Positions 35,403 to 47,288 are shown, counted from the first letter of the stretch. The stretch is 64,000 nucleotides of DNA from Haberlea rhodopensis (GCA_907163345.1 CAJQUN010000015.1:5426886-5490885), one strand, 5' to 3'. Made by a program: numbers and translations. The notes: generated by a model not told the origin, from the sequence alone.

Positions 35403-38068
35403 TCGCGATTTATTTAAACTTCTAGAGTAGCGTGATTATACTGCAAGTGCAAGGATGTCATGTTTTAGTATAGAAGATGAAGAACAGGTTGTCGAACACA
35501 CAAGGACTAACTGTAAGTACCAAATAAAAAATTTTAACTATATTTAACCTACGAAATTGAATTAATACTCAAACTAAATAATTAAACTACTGCTAATATT
35601 CCAACCAAGTCAACCAAAGATGACGAGAAAATTCCACTTGAAAAGATTATCAAGACTTCGGTTCACCAATGTAACTCACATGTGACCCTCGATTGAATAT
35701 CCAAATATTTCTAAGATGACGAGTTTTCCTAAATTATCCAATAAATTATGGTCAAGTTATATTGAACCTAATATTAAGATGCAACAAGGCAATGTCCATG
35801 CACTTATTTAACATTCAATATTGCATAAGCTTTACGAAAACTCCTGGCCTTCTATTTTGGTAAATCTATTGATATCACACGTGTGCTAAATTTACTTGGT
35901 CCGTCTCAATCTAAAACCCACTGTATAAGGTTATCAATCCCTCAAAAGCATTAAAATCATAAAAATACACAAATAACTATAGGAATTCAATCAAATAACA
36001 AATCATCAAATCATAGATTCAAGACAAAGAATTGCCTAGCCTTGATAAATAAACTTAGTTCATCATATTTAAATCGAAAAACCAAACCTAAGCATGAATA
36101 ATCAAAAATAAACCAAAACTAATAAACTCTCATCATCGATTCTGGTTGTAGATCCTCGTTTCCACTCTTGCTTCTTTCTCAGTTGTCACTTCAATTCCCT
36201 TGTTGGCTTGTTCCAATTATATGAATTATGGTGTACGGATTGTCGAAGGTGGTATATATAGATGATGTATGAGCGTCCAGTTATAACTCTTAAAAGAGTC
36301 ATTGTTGGAGTTAGCAAATGTCTACTTTTATAACTCTTAAAGGATTCCTTGTTTCACAATATTAGCTCATTTGAGTCATTTTCCATCGTTATTTAGCTCT
36401 TTTTCTTCATTTTATTGTACTTTCACCTAAATCTGAAACATGTAAATTAATACCAAAAAGGGTAATATCGTTCAAGAATCATAGTAAAATATAACGAGAA
36501 AACATAGAAATATAAGTGCAAAAATGACACTTGTCAACTCCTTGAACTTAAATTTGATCTTCCTCGAGCAAGCATTAAAACCTGAAGGTAGAGTGCATTC
36601 TTGATACTTGAAACAAATTAGCTCATGAGTAGCATTTACCTCAGAAATCTCACTTACAGGCATACAAAAGTTGAACAAAACATGTTTTCTCCTAAATCAA
36701 GCAACACATCTCAAAATCGGAACGCGCGTGTGTGTACTATTGTCAAACTCAAGTTTCATGCACATTTTCAAGTTCAAATAATGATAATCAACTCAAAGTC
36801 AAGATTATCGTTGAGCACCCCATATTTCAAACAACTTTTCCACTAATGTAGTCACTCCCTAGACTTGGATCAAAAGGTCTTAAAGCATATAATGTTAGGA
36901 TTTTGGTGTCGGTTACAAAGAAAATGTGGATAAGCACAAAGAAGAGAGTATAATCTGTAAAGTTCATTTTTAGCACATATTGAGCTTCTCTTCTTTTTTT
37001 TCCTAGCCCCGGTCACTTTGGGTCTTATTCATTTATATAATTTTTTCACAAGGCTCTTTCTTTTCTTCTTTTCTTCTTACCCATTCATCAATATTTCTCA
37101 ATAATAAGCTCATCAAGATATACAAATTTATGTGCATCGAATGAGATACATTATACTCCCTTAGGGTAAGGATAATTTTTTTCATTTAGGCTCAACAAGG
37201 GTAGGTATAGTCAATTAAACAAGAATGTCGAATGGGGTCTAATTATATGCAATGCATAAATCATTCTTTTTCAAAGAACGCTAAAAGTAGGACACTAGAG
37301 ATTAATGTAGACAATGTAAGCTTGAAAGGCTCAAACGTGTCAATGATCATCTAGATCATTTCCAAGTTAAGTTTGTAACTATAAAATTTCACCTCAAAGT
37401 GTCATCATCAAATAGGTTCTAGGACAACTCTAAGATGCTTAAGACAAATCATCAAGTTCACAACAATTATCACTTTTCAACATGCAATACACAAAATCAT
37501 GACTCAATGTGCTCAATATATTTCTCATTCTTGACATGCTAACTCAACAAATGATATTCATGTACAAGTCTTAACAATCATCAAAATTCAAGTCCATAAG
37601 TATAGTGAGATCAAAATCCTCATTGAATAGGCACCACTATAATTCATTCATTTCTCCATTTTGAACTCATAAAAAAAAATTATCTCATAATAATCGGACG
37701 ATTCAAGTGTCAATTTCAGTCAAACTTAAATCAAACATTGTCATCAATGTTTAAAAGAATCAAAAGGTAAACAGTAAACTCGCCTGATCAAGACGGTTGC
37801 ATGAGGGTTGATGGCTTTGAAAAGCTCCGCTGCTACAGGGGTTTATCACTCCAATTGAGTACCTCACAATAGAAGAATGCAAATAGTAAAATAATCGACT
37901 CGAGAGATAATAAACAAAAACTGAAAATCAAATAAACTGAAAAACAAAGGATATGGCTTGGGTTGTCTCCCAAGAAGCGCTGATTTATAGTCGCCGGCTT
38001 GACCATCAGAAGCAACCATTAAAGAGGGGTTGCCGCCCATAATAAGTATCATATGATACGACAAATGG
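35403..38068. mobile_element. LTR-like sequence of Tat/Ogre type (Ty3/gypsy)
   Basis: No coding potential over 2.6 kb. GCTTGGGTTGTCTCCCAAGA followed by AGCGCTGATTTATAGTCGCC (37956-37996) and, at the other side, CTGCAAGTGCAAGGATGTCA (35442-35461) resemble phrases I associate with Tat/Ogre LTRs. The assignment is from memory, no ends or partner LTR are identified, and the middle may include other sequence. Confidence 0.45.
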
Positions 38069-38069
38069 G

Positions 38070-38300
38070 TCATGATTCAGTATGCTCAGATTGGGCCCAT
38101 TCAAGATAATTCTTTCCATTGAGTTTGTGTATAGTGAATTGGATAGAATTATCGGGTAGAGGCGTTGTAAGAAAAACACCAGACGAGGATCGAGTGTCAC
38201 CACCGCTGGTGGTCGATCCAGAACCAGTGGAAGGAGTGTGAGCAATAATTATGTGTATATGGGTTGTATAAAAAGGCATGGACCTTTCTCCTTTCATTCA
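38070..38300 (-). pseudogene. Copia gag N-terminal fragment on the minus strand
   Basis: The minus-strand frame contains 'SIQFTIHKLNGKNYLEWAQS', the conserved N-terminal gag block of many Ty1/copia elements. It faces away from the plus-strand pol that begins 230 bp to the right, so the two cannot be one collinear element. Confidence 0.7.
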
Positions 38301-38528
38301 TATGTGTGAGCAATTAACTAGGGAATTGCTAGATGAATTGAGATTGTGATTAGTGTATATTACATGGGTGCATGATGTATTAAATGGTCTTAATCTAGGA
38401 AATCGGATATTGCATGGAATGGAATAAATGAAGCAAGAAATTTTATAGGTGGTATGGTGTACCACATTTACATATAGTTTCTCTTTACACGTGATTGTAT
38501 GCACCAAATGCATGGCTTAATGCACTAA
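38301..38528. other. Sequence between opposed copia pieces
   Basis: No coding homology. It may be 5' untranslated or LTR sequence of the minus-strand element. Confidence 0.3.
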
Positions 38529-39500
38529 TTGTGGGTTAAGGGCACGGGGGCCCTTACAAAAGCCGCACCATTTACTTTGATACATAGTGATGTATGTGGT
38601 CCTTCTAAAGTGTTAACTATTTCTGGCAAACGATGGTTTATTACTTTTATTGATGACCACACTAGAATGACCTGGACATTTCTGTTAAAAGATAAATCGG
38701 ATGCTAGTATTGTGTTCAAATATTTTTATAACATGATCCGTACACAATTTCAAACACAGATTAAAAATTTTCGAAGTGATAATGGAAAAGAGTACTTCAA
38801 TAACATTCTAGGAGATTTTTTCTTGAAAATGGAATAGTACATCAATCTTCGTGTACTCACTCCTCACCAAAACGGCGTCGCCAAACGGAAAATAAGCATC
38901 TCCTTGAAGTTGCAAGAGCTCTTTGTTTTCAAACTAAAGTTCAAAAGCACCTTTGGGGAGATGCTCTTTTATCTGCAACTTACTTAATTAGCAGATTACC
39001 CACACGGGTTTTGAATTTCCATACCTCCTCAAATATTTTTCAAAAATGTTTTCCCAATTCTAGGCTACTCACACATATTCCTCTTAAGATTTTTGGAAGT
39101 ACTGCTTACATTCATAACCATGACCCACATTGCTCCAAACTTGACCTTGATCTTTAAAAACCATCTTTGTTGGTTACCCAACCAATCAAAGATGATATAA
39201 ATGTTTTGATCCCATCTCACACAAATATTTTGTGTCTATGGATGTCACTTTTTTTGAGGGTCACCCTTACTCCCACACTCATCTTCAGGGGGAGAATGGG
39301 AAGGAAGATGACTGTCTTAGTGGATCTAATTTAATCTTCCAATCATATATTCATAATGAACCCTCACCTGAACATGTGCCATCTCACAATACTCAAAATA
39401 ATGAGGATGTAGCCAAAATGAGTTGCAAATGGTTCAAAGGTCTTGTTTACAGAAGGGACGCCTGGCACGAGAAACAGAGACAACGTTCCTAAGCAAAACA
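38529..39500 (+). pseudogene. Copia integrase remnant (second element)
   Basis: The open part (38529-38837) holds 'LIHSDVCGPSKV' with the first Asp, 'FIDDHTRMTWTFLL' and 'NFRSDNGKEYFN' with the second Asp. 'TPHQNGVAKRK' follows in another frame near 38857, with Lys where the catalytic Glu is expected. Stops are numerous to 39230. Confidence 0.85.
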
Positions 39501-39676
39501 AGGAATCTTATCAGAGGGAAAATCATGTAACTCATGATGATGTCTCAAAAATTCCTGACGATACAATCCAAGGTATGCCAGTTTAATTTCATCAACTCAA
39601 TGTGATCTGCCTATTGCTTTAAGAAAGGGAACACGATCATGCACACATCACCCTTAATTTTATATCCTATGAATCA

Positions 39677-41210
39677 TTGTCACCATCCTACTCCACCTTT
39701 GTTTCACAGCGTGATAATATTAGCATTCCTACCAATGTACATGATGCTCTAATGATACCTGAGTGGAAAGAAGCAATTCTTGAAGAAATGAGAGCTATCG
39801 AGAAAAATTCTACTTGGGAAAATGTTGACTTACCTCATGGGAAATCTATAGTGGGATGTAAATGGGTGTTCAATATAAAATATAATTCAAATGGTTCCTT
39901 GGAAAGATATAAGGCTAGATTGGTTGCCAATGGATTTACTCAAACTTATGGTGTGGACTATTCTGAAACATTCTCTCCAGTGGCTAAGTTAAACACTGTT
40001 CGAATCTTGTTATCAGTTGTTGCAAACCTTGATTGGCCACTTGATCAACTAGATGTGAAGAATTCATTAAATGGAAAGCTTGAAGAAAGTATATATGGAT
40101 GCACCTCCCGGTTTCTCGAATCAGTTTGGCTCAAAAGTATGTAAACTGAAAAAAGCACTCTATGGATTAAAACAATCACCGAGAGCATGGTTCAAGAGGT
40201 TCACAAAATTTGTTAAAAGTCAAGGCTACATCCAAGGGCATTCCGACCACACCTTATTCACAAAACAATCTGAGGGAGATAAGATCTCCGTTCTAATTGT
40301 TTATGTTGATGACATAATCCTAACTGGAAATGATACAGGAGAAATGATCAAATTGAAAATTAAAGATTTGGGCTAGCTAAAGTACTTTCTTGGAATGGAA
40401 GTTCCAAGATCTAAGAAAGGAATTATGGTGTCACAACGGAAATATATTCTTGATATCTTGAAGGAAACTTGTATGAGTGGATGTAGGCCATCAGAGACTC
40501 CAGTAGAAATGAATGCTATGTTGGGAGATGTAAAAAATGGAACACCAGTGAATTCAGGGAGATATCAAAGACTTGTTGGGAAACTGATATACTTATCTCA
40601 TACCCGACCAGACATTGCCTTCGCAGTTAGCATGGTCAGCCAATTCATGCGTTCTCCATATGAAGAACATCTTGAAGCTGTGAACCGTATCCTTAGATAC
40701 CTCAAGGGAACACCTGGAAAGGGACTCTTCTTCAAGAAAAATGAAAAAAGAGACGTTGAAGTATATACTGACGCAGACTAGGCTGGTTCTAGTACCGATA
40801 GAAAATCAACCTCAGGATATTGCACATATGTATGGGGCAACTTGGTTACTTGGAGAAGCAAGAAACAAAGCGTTGTAGCAAGAAGCAGTGCAGAAGCTGA
40901 GTTTAGATCAATGGCTCAAGGAGTGTGTGAAATTCTTTGGGTAAAGAGAGTTCTAGCTGAACTAAAAGGAATGATTAGTCTTCCTATGGAGTTATATTGT
41001 GATAACAACCCAGGTATTAGCATTGTGCATAATCCTGTTCTACATGATTGAACAAAGCACACTGAGATTGATAAACACTTCATAAAAGAGAAGTTGGAAG
41101 AAGGAATAATTTGCACTCAATTTGTTCCTACTACACTGCAAGTTGCTAATATACTAACCAAAGGCCTCTCAAGACAGCTCTTCGAAGCACAAGTTGACAA
41201 GTTCGGCATG
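39677..41210 (+). pseudogene. Copia reverse transcriptase and RNase H (second element)
   Basis: RT opens with 'EWKEAILEEMRAIEKNSTWE' and 'GCKWVFNIKYNSNGSLERYK'. A frameshift near 40080 leads to 'KVCKLKKALYGLKQSPRAWF' and the catalytic 'LIVYVDDIILTGND'. Stops occur at 40374-40376 and 40779-40781. RNase H has 'SSTDRKSTSGYCTYVW', 'SKKQSVVARSSAEAEF' and a terminal 'TKHTEIDKHFIKEKL' region after another stop. Only a handful of lesions separate it from an open frame. Confidence 0.9.
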
Positions 41211-41232
41211 ATAGATATCTTTGCACCAACTT

Positions 41233-41241
41233 GAGGGGGAG
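41233..41241 (+). other. Polypurine tract of the second copia element
   Basis: GAGGGGGAG lies directly before TGTTGAGATATT, the start of the 3' LTR. Confidence 0.75.
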
Positions 41242-41451
41242 TGTTGAGATATTATTCCTTATTATAGAGATTTGATATCTAGATAATATTTTGTATTCAA
41301 ATATTTAGGAAAGATTAGATTGATTAGCCCAAATTAGTGGGATTGTGATTTTGTATCTTATTCTATTTATACCCTACGATTGTATCAATGTAAAGATAGA
41401 AGAATAAAATTTCTCCCATCTTTGTGCATCTGCCTCAATACATAATTAACA
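41242..41451 (+). repeat. 3' LTR of the second copia element
   Basis: Starts TGTTGAGATATT. It holds TATTTATACCC at about 41363 and AATAAAA at 41403-41409, then ends ..AATTAACA where caulimovirid sequence begins. The length of about 210 bp is at the short end for copia LTRs. With no 5' LTR for comparison, the right border is inferred from the neighbour. Confidence 0.6.
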
Positions 41452-41454
41452 CCT

Positions 41455-42514
41455 TGTACCTTTTCTACAATATGATTCTGCAAGTTAATTACAGATTCAT
41501 CGATCTCAATTCCGAGGAACTCGATCTGTCTTGTGGCAATAACTGCTTTCCTTTCAATAGCACTAATCCTTCCTTGTACCAAACATCTGAAAAGATTTTC
41601 AAATGTGTAATATGTTCTTTCAAGTTTCTTGAAGCAATGAGGATGTCGTCAATATACACGAACATGAAGCTGAAGTAATCCTTAAAAAGATTATCCATCT
41701 TCCTTTGGAATATCTGGGGAGCATTTGCCAATTCCATTGGCATGACATTATAGATATAATGTCATTGTGGTGTGGAGAATGTTGTGAAATTTTTGTTTGA
41801 TTCCTCCATCTTAATCTGGTAAAATCCAGACATACAATCGAATTTAGAAAACACATTGGCATTCTTGATTCTATTCACCAAATGTTCTCTGCTTAGGATA
41901 AAATATCCATTGAAATCCAAGATGTCGTTGATTCCTTTGTAGTAAATTACTAATCTTGGCTTTCCTCTTTTGATTTCCCCGTGATTCTGAACAAGGAATC
42001 CTGGACTACTATATGGAGAAACACCTGCTGAGATTAACTTAAGATGTTCCTTAAGTATATTCTGCATATCCCTCCAATCTTCCATAATCATGGTGATTGG
42101 TTTGAATCTGATGAACTCATTTTCTTTTCCAGCTTTCAACTTCAAAGTAGCTTTGAGCTCATTCTTGTTCCACAATGCCAAAGGGTCCTCATTGTAGTTC
42201 CTTTGAATTTTCCTTTATACATCCTCTAGAGTGATTTGCTCTTCGAGGGTAGTTTCAAGTTGTGGAACATCTTCCTTTAATGCCTTTTTTAGTAGCAACA
42301 GGGTTTCCTTTATAATATTAACCCAGTCAAAAGTTTGAGAGTCCTTTCACTAGGACCTTGTTGTTGAAACTGAAGGATTGCTTCTCCAAATTTCCGCTTG
42401 TCCTTCATCTTTGGATGTCGAAGTTTTCCTTCATCACCACTCTTGCTGCGAAAACTAATGTGGAATTTTCTGTGAAACGTCTCCCCTAGTCGCTGCACAA
42501 AAATCTTATGATCA
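41455..42514 (-). pseudogene. Caulimovirid reverse transcriptase relic
   Basis: The minus-strand frames 42181-41762 and 41743-41489 hold RT fingers and palm. The catalytic box YIDD lies at about 41656-41645, preceded by a region with 'ANAPQIFQRKMD'. A final block 'EFLGIEID' is in a third frame at about 41515. The piece ends before RNase H. The RT copied viral pregenomic RNA; this copy cannot work because of stops, frameshifts and truncation. Confidence 0.9.
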
Positions 42515-42519
42515 CAAAG
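42515..42519. other. Target-site duplication, left copy (CAAAG)
   Basis: CAAAG directly precedes the solo LTR and is repeated at 44444-44448 directly after it. Confidence 0.85.
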
Positions 42520-43282
42520 TGTCATGCCTCGATATGACATATACATGTGTGATATGATTATGGGGTAATTATGATTAATTACAGTACGAGGTAGACTCGG
42601 GTTCGGATTGAACCGAGTGATGATCGATGTAATAAAAGAATGAATTACTATGAGGTAACATAAAACAAGAAACATAGGAGATAGTGAACAAATATATCCA
42701 TGTTCTTGAAATATTTATATACAAGAGAAGGAAGAGACATAAAATGTGTAGTGGGATATGACCTTGGTGTGCATTTAGTATGCATTTGAGAGGCATTAGA
42801 ATGTGCATTTGAGTTGAGTTGCATGGAGTGTGTATTTGAGTTGCATGTCCTTTGAATTTGAGTTGAATTTGAAGGTATGGTTATATAACAAAAATCAGAT
42901 TTGATACACATACTTACACCATTTCTAACCTACAAATCTCTACAAAACCCTCTTCAAACCCTTGCTTCTTCTTTCCATCTTTTGCTTGGATTTCACTTGG
43001 TAAACAAGCTAGGAAGTTGAGTGAAGTGGCTTCATCCTTTCTTGGTAAGAATTGTATAGCATATGAATTGAGTTGATGGAAACTTGAAGCATGTAGTTAC
43101 TAATCTTATATGCTTTGAATTGAGACTTGTTATCATGCAAATAATTGAGTTGTATGATGAGAGAAACATGTTTATATGTTACTAGAGATTGTATGAAACA
43201 TGGTTAAATGTTGAATTTCGAGTTGTAGGAGATACACCATGGAGATAAGCTCAAAATCGCCATGTTCTAAACTTTCTGGACA

Positions 43283-43494
43283 TCGACGATCGATCGCGAG
43301 CTTTGTGCCGATCGATCGCCGATAACAGAGCAAAAATAAGTCGGTTAAAGCATGTGGCGATCGATCGGTGAAAACACAACGATCGATCGCGAGAAACATA
43401 ACATTTTGGCGATCGATCGCGAGGTAGTGGCGATCGATTGCGATGGAACATAACAGTATGGCGATCGATCGGTGAGATGTGGCGATCGATCGCC
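43283..43494. repeat. Cluster of eight GCGATCGATCGC-type palindromes
   Basis: Near-identical palindromic cores occur at about 43283, 43308, 43356, 43380, 43408, 43429, 43460 and 43481, separated by 20-48 bp of AT-richer sequence. One copy carries a C-to-T change (GCGATCGATTGC). Confidence 0.9.
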
Positions 43495-43771
43495 AGAGTC
43501 AGATTTTTGAAAAATGTTATATTTTTGTAGAATTTGTTTTAATGCCTATGATAACATGATATATTGTTGGTATTGTTGTAGCATCATCACAGGGGATGGG
43601 ACAACGTGGCGGTTAGACAGTGACGCCTAATTTATATCGTTTGTGTCGCAGAACAGGTATGTGTTGACGTACGAGTATATGATATTATTGTGATGATGAT
43701 GTGAGCATGTTATCATATGATTAGTGGTATCATATGCATGTGCATTCATGAGATTATATGATTGAGTTGGA

Positions 43772-43877
43772 TGCCACGATAGATATGTAGTATATACTTT
43801 GGCTGAGATCGGTGCCACGATAGATATGCCAGTGTTGGGCATATGTTTTGGCTGGGATTGTTGCCACGATAGATATG
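43772..43877. repeat. Three copies of TGCCACGATAGATATG
   Basis: Copies lie at 43772, 43813 and 43862, each followed by a 'tttggctg(a/g)gat' phrase. They form a 40-50 bp tandem repeat inside the solo LTR. Confidence 0.85.
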
Positions 43878-44385
43878 CTACATATGCTTTAGCATGAGAG
43901 ATATACGCCAGTTGGGTATATGCTCTGGCTGTTATAACATGTGAGGACGGTACTATGATATGTGCTGCTAATATGAAGATGTGAGGAGGTTCCACTGACA
44001 TATTGAGCTGAGATAGGCATATCATATTGGTCTGATTATAACAGGATGAGGAGTGAGACATGTCAAGACATAATTGCATTTGATGATGCATGATACAGGA
44101 CAATCACATTGGATGTTTATAGTGCTTTATTGTTTATATTTTTATTGATATCGCACTGAGATGATTGTTTATCTATACTCATGTTGTGTGATTGTTTCTG
44201 TAGGGACTCATAGACATGGGAGGACGGGATTGTGAGTCGTTTTCCGCTACGAGTTGAACCACTGCTTAGGAGTTTTGGTCTAGGTTGTTGTTATGTATAT
44301 ATGATGTGTATTATGGCATGTTTTTGTCAACTTGTAACAACCTACATAACTAAACTCTTAATCAGTGTATGGTTTTACTTAATTC

Positions 44386-45069
44386 TTACTCACATATGTA
44401 TATTGAACTAATACATAATGGATTAAATAATGAGAACCCCACACAAAGGGTTGTGAAAATAAGTTTACTTGTTTCGTTCTCCTGAGTGAACCGCTTGAAT
44501 GTCTGTAGGAAATTGTTTCCAAGCAGCATATCAGCTCCTGTATCATGAAAATAAATAGGTGGAGTCTTAACTTTGTACCATGGGGTACAGCCTGCTTCTC
44601 CGATTATTATTTCTCCGCTCACTGGACTCCTTCATTAAGGATAAGGATCCGCTTTAAAAAGTCTATTCCGGCAATGACTGGTAATTTTTCACCAACTTTT
44701 TTGGGGAAGATATCACGCATGGCAGTACATATTCCATCTCCGGAATCAATATAGGCGGCAAAATATTATGCCCGATACTTAGCATATAACATTCCGACGG
44801 AGATGTATATTGAGAATGGACTGGTGATCATCTGATCTTATATCGCTTTCCTTCCACTGTGAATTCCATTCCGTCTTGTAATCTTTCCCAAGGTTTATGT
44901 TCCTCGAGAAATTCAATCCCTAGAATAACTTGTTCTGGGATTCTTCTTGCAGTTCCTGCAATGGTTAGATCAATTTCACCAATTGAAGGTTTCATTGATA
45001 CCTGCCAACTGTAGGTTGTTGGAATAGTAGAGTACATCACATGGGAAGATATTATCTTTCTCAGTAATG
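44386..45069 (-). pseudogene. Caulimovirid aspartic protease relic
   Basis: The minus-strand frames 45073-44828 and 44622-44386 carry the protease region. The active-site motif D-T-G-A with 'MLLGNNFL' lies near 44542-44506. The end of the last frame is solo-LTR sequence, so its final residues are not viral. Confidence 0.8.
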
Positions 45070-46010
45070 TCAAAAATTATCTGCACTTCTCTCCAGCTTT
45101 CTGGGCATTTCAGCTTTCCTGTTGTTTTGAATACATCGGGGATTTTCTGAATTCTGCTCGAGACTGCCTTTTGTTTTTCCCGGATAGTTGTTGATTAACC
45201 TATCGTGTTGGAAAGACATCCTTCTCGGCTTGATCATGAGGCTCCTGCTTCTGTTCAGAACATGTTGATCTTGTATCCTCATGTCGATCTCTGCTATTGT
45301 CGGAGTAACAATAATGCCCGGCAATACTGCTTTGGTGAAATCCTCAAAGATTCTGGGGACTTCAATGAATTCCTTTCTCAAGAATATTTCTGAATGATGA
45401 GTATTCGAGAGCGCGTATGACACATTGTAGGTGATCGAGTAAGGCATGTTCCATTCTTTCATCAAATCACTTCTTTTAAAATATTGATGAATAGTTAGAA
45501 CATTGTTGAAATCTCGATCTCCCATATTGTATGAAATTCTAGGATAGATGTTGAAAGCAATCTTTCCCACATACAAATTTTCTGCAACTGCTCCCAAACA
45601 AGAATCTTTGAGGTTCAGGATTCTCTTGTCGAAGATTGTCAGATTGAGTGGTGAATCAATTCCTTCCTTGAAAGTTGCCTTGATGATTACTCTAATGGCG
45701 CCAATTTAAATCCATGAGAGCATGTTAGCGACTTCTCTCTTAATCTTGTTCTTAATCTCCTGGATTTCTCTATAGGGGATTAACTGCATCTCAATTTGGT
45801 TTCCCGTGAATTCCATCGGGATTGCAAATTCACATGTTGTCTGATGCTTCTTGCTTGGAAAACCAATCATATTCATGGCTTTTTCCATTGCTCCAATTGT
45901 AAATCCATCATACATATGAAGTTTTGGCTCTTCCTTCATGATCCTCATAAGGGTTTTATGAGAAACAGTTGTATGAGAGAAAAATCCCGACAGGTCTTCT
46001 CTGATCATGT
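45070..46010 (-). pseudogene. Caulimovirid movement protein relic
   Basis: Minus-strand frames 46158-45706 (C-terminal part) and 45597-45070 give a 30K-type movement protein. A conserved 'LTIHQYFKRSDLMKE' block and 'YALSNTHHSE' lie near 45515-45395. A stop or frame change separates the two halves near 45700. The protein would move virus between plant cells. This copy is broken. Confidence 0.75.
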
Positions 46011-46027
46011 GATGAATGAACTCTCCT

Positions 46028-46841
46028 TCACTCTGATTCTGAGTTAGATTCACCTCCATCATCAGAATAGATCTCTCCTTCGTAGATACTTTCATCCAAG
46101 GGAATATCCTCAAATTGATACATCTGTACCAAATCCCTGAAATAGACAGCATCCTCAAACTCCTTGGTATGCTTGAACTGTCTCACTCCACAGCTTTGGT
46201 TTTCTAGACAATCTGTAGAGATATGTCCTCTTTCTCCGCATGTCCAGCAGTTACAATCTTTGAAACTTTCATTTACACGTGTATGAGTGCGTTTGAAAGT
46301 TCTTTTTATCGATGTTCTGCTAGAACTTGCTTGATTAGAACCTAATCTACTCCTTGTTGGTCCTGGTCTTTGCCCAGACCTGTAACTTTGGGCTTTCTGT
46401 TTCGACCAGAACTTTCTAGGTCTCCATGAAGACTGCGAGTTTTTCCTTAAAAAATGACATTCTCCTGGACACCGTCTCGATTGCATGGGGTGTATATTCT
46501 TGGATAAGAAATTCTCTCCATGGGCTCGGTATTTTGGCAAAGAACAGTTATGCTGCATCTTTTTCTTCTATCTTTGTCTTTCATCTATACTCTGTAAAGA
46601 GTTTGATATACTCGTCTACATAACAGATATCATGTAGTTCCATGCTAATTAGAGATTGTCTATATTTTTTAGCATTCTCTTCCTCCATTCCTTTGAAGTA
46701 ACTTACCCCAATGAAATAGATTTTAAAGAATTTTGCCATCTTGTCCACAATTTTTTTTAGAGACTCTCCGGCTAAAACTTCTTCTTTGGTACCCGTGTCT
46801 CCCATTTCCCAAACAATCTTGACTGATCCTTCCAAATTCAT
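46028..46841 (-). pseudogene. Caulimovirid coat-protein region with CCHC zinc knuckle
   Basis: Frame 46841-46581 has a coat-core-like region. Frame 46558-46028 has an Arg/Lys-rich stretch, then the knuckle CWTCGERGHISTDC (about 46243-46202) and an acidic C-terminus (GESNSESE). These are typical of caulimovirid coat proteins. A stop and frame change near 46580 interrupt it. Confidence 0.85.
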
Positions 46842-46928
46842 TTTAAAAAGTAAAATGAATCCTTCTTTACTTAGATCAAGTGTTCATGCTACTATTCTCA
46901 TTGCTGAAGTTCATTCATCAATAATAAC

Positions 46929-47288
46929 TTATCTGTTTTTGAAATCCAAGATATCCATGTTGAACATAAGTCCATATGGATGGATTGGATCTAACTGAGA
47001 TTTTCCGTAAGGCGTTTGATGTAAATCTGGCATGCGGAAACGGTTCCTTGTTCCAACTGGGGGATATAAAGTTGGTGAGGCGAAATCTTCCCTATGCGGC
47101 ATACTTTGATGACCTTCGGGTGGAGTGTGTGACCTGAAACTTTCTTGTGGTGGAGGTCTTGTTACAAGTTCTCCCATCTTGATTTCTACGAGATTATATC
47201 CCGTAAACGAATCAGCAAGATCACGTAGATCTTCCAGGTTGATTCTTTCCATTACTTGGTGGGGCTCTCTTCGTAGGACTGCAATCAT
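46929..47288 (-). pseudogene. Caulimovirid frame upstream of the coat core
   Basis: A 119-codon minus-strand frame, Pro/His-rich in its middle ('RPPPQESFRSHTPPEG'). It probably forms the N-terminal part of the coat polyprotein by position, and no domain is recognised. Confidence 0.55.

Larger units (their letters stand above)
38529..41451 (+). mobile_element. Ty1/copia retrotransposon, 5' truncated, with 3' LTR
   Basis: The plus-strand pol starts in integrase and runs through RT and RNase H to a polypurine tract and a short 3' LTR of about 210 bp. It lacks the 5' LTR, gag and protease. RT and RNase H are better preserved than in the 31-35 kb copy. Confidence 0.85.
42520..44443 (+). mobile_element. 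Solo LTR (1924 bp) inserted in the caulimovirid relic
   Basis: Starts TGTCATGCC, ends CCCCACA, and is flanked by the 5-bp duplication CAAAG. The viral reading frame runs up to one side and resumes at the other, so the interval is a precise insertion. No internal retrotransposon region is present, as expected after LTR-LTR recombination. It contains a cluster of CGATCGATCG palindromes (43283-43494) and three TGCCACGATAGATATG repeats (43772-43877). ORFs inside, such as 43627-44103 minus, are not genes. It probably belongs to a Ty3/gypsy family, but there is no coding part to confirm this. Confidence 0.9.

Noticed and set aside
43283..43494. CRISPR-like array (regularly spaced palindromes)
   Set aside because: Spacing is irregular, repeats are only 10-12 bp, and this is a plant retrotransposon LTR.
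43251..44103. Minus-strand ORFs inside the solo LTR
   Set aside because: They are low-complexity or repeat-derived, inside a non-coding LTR, with no family resemblance.
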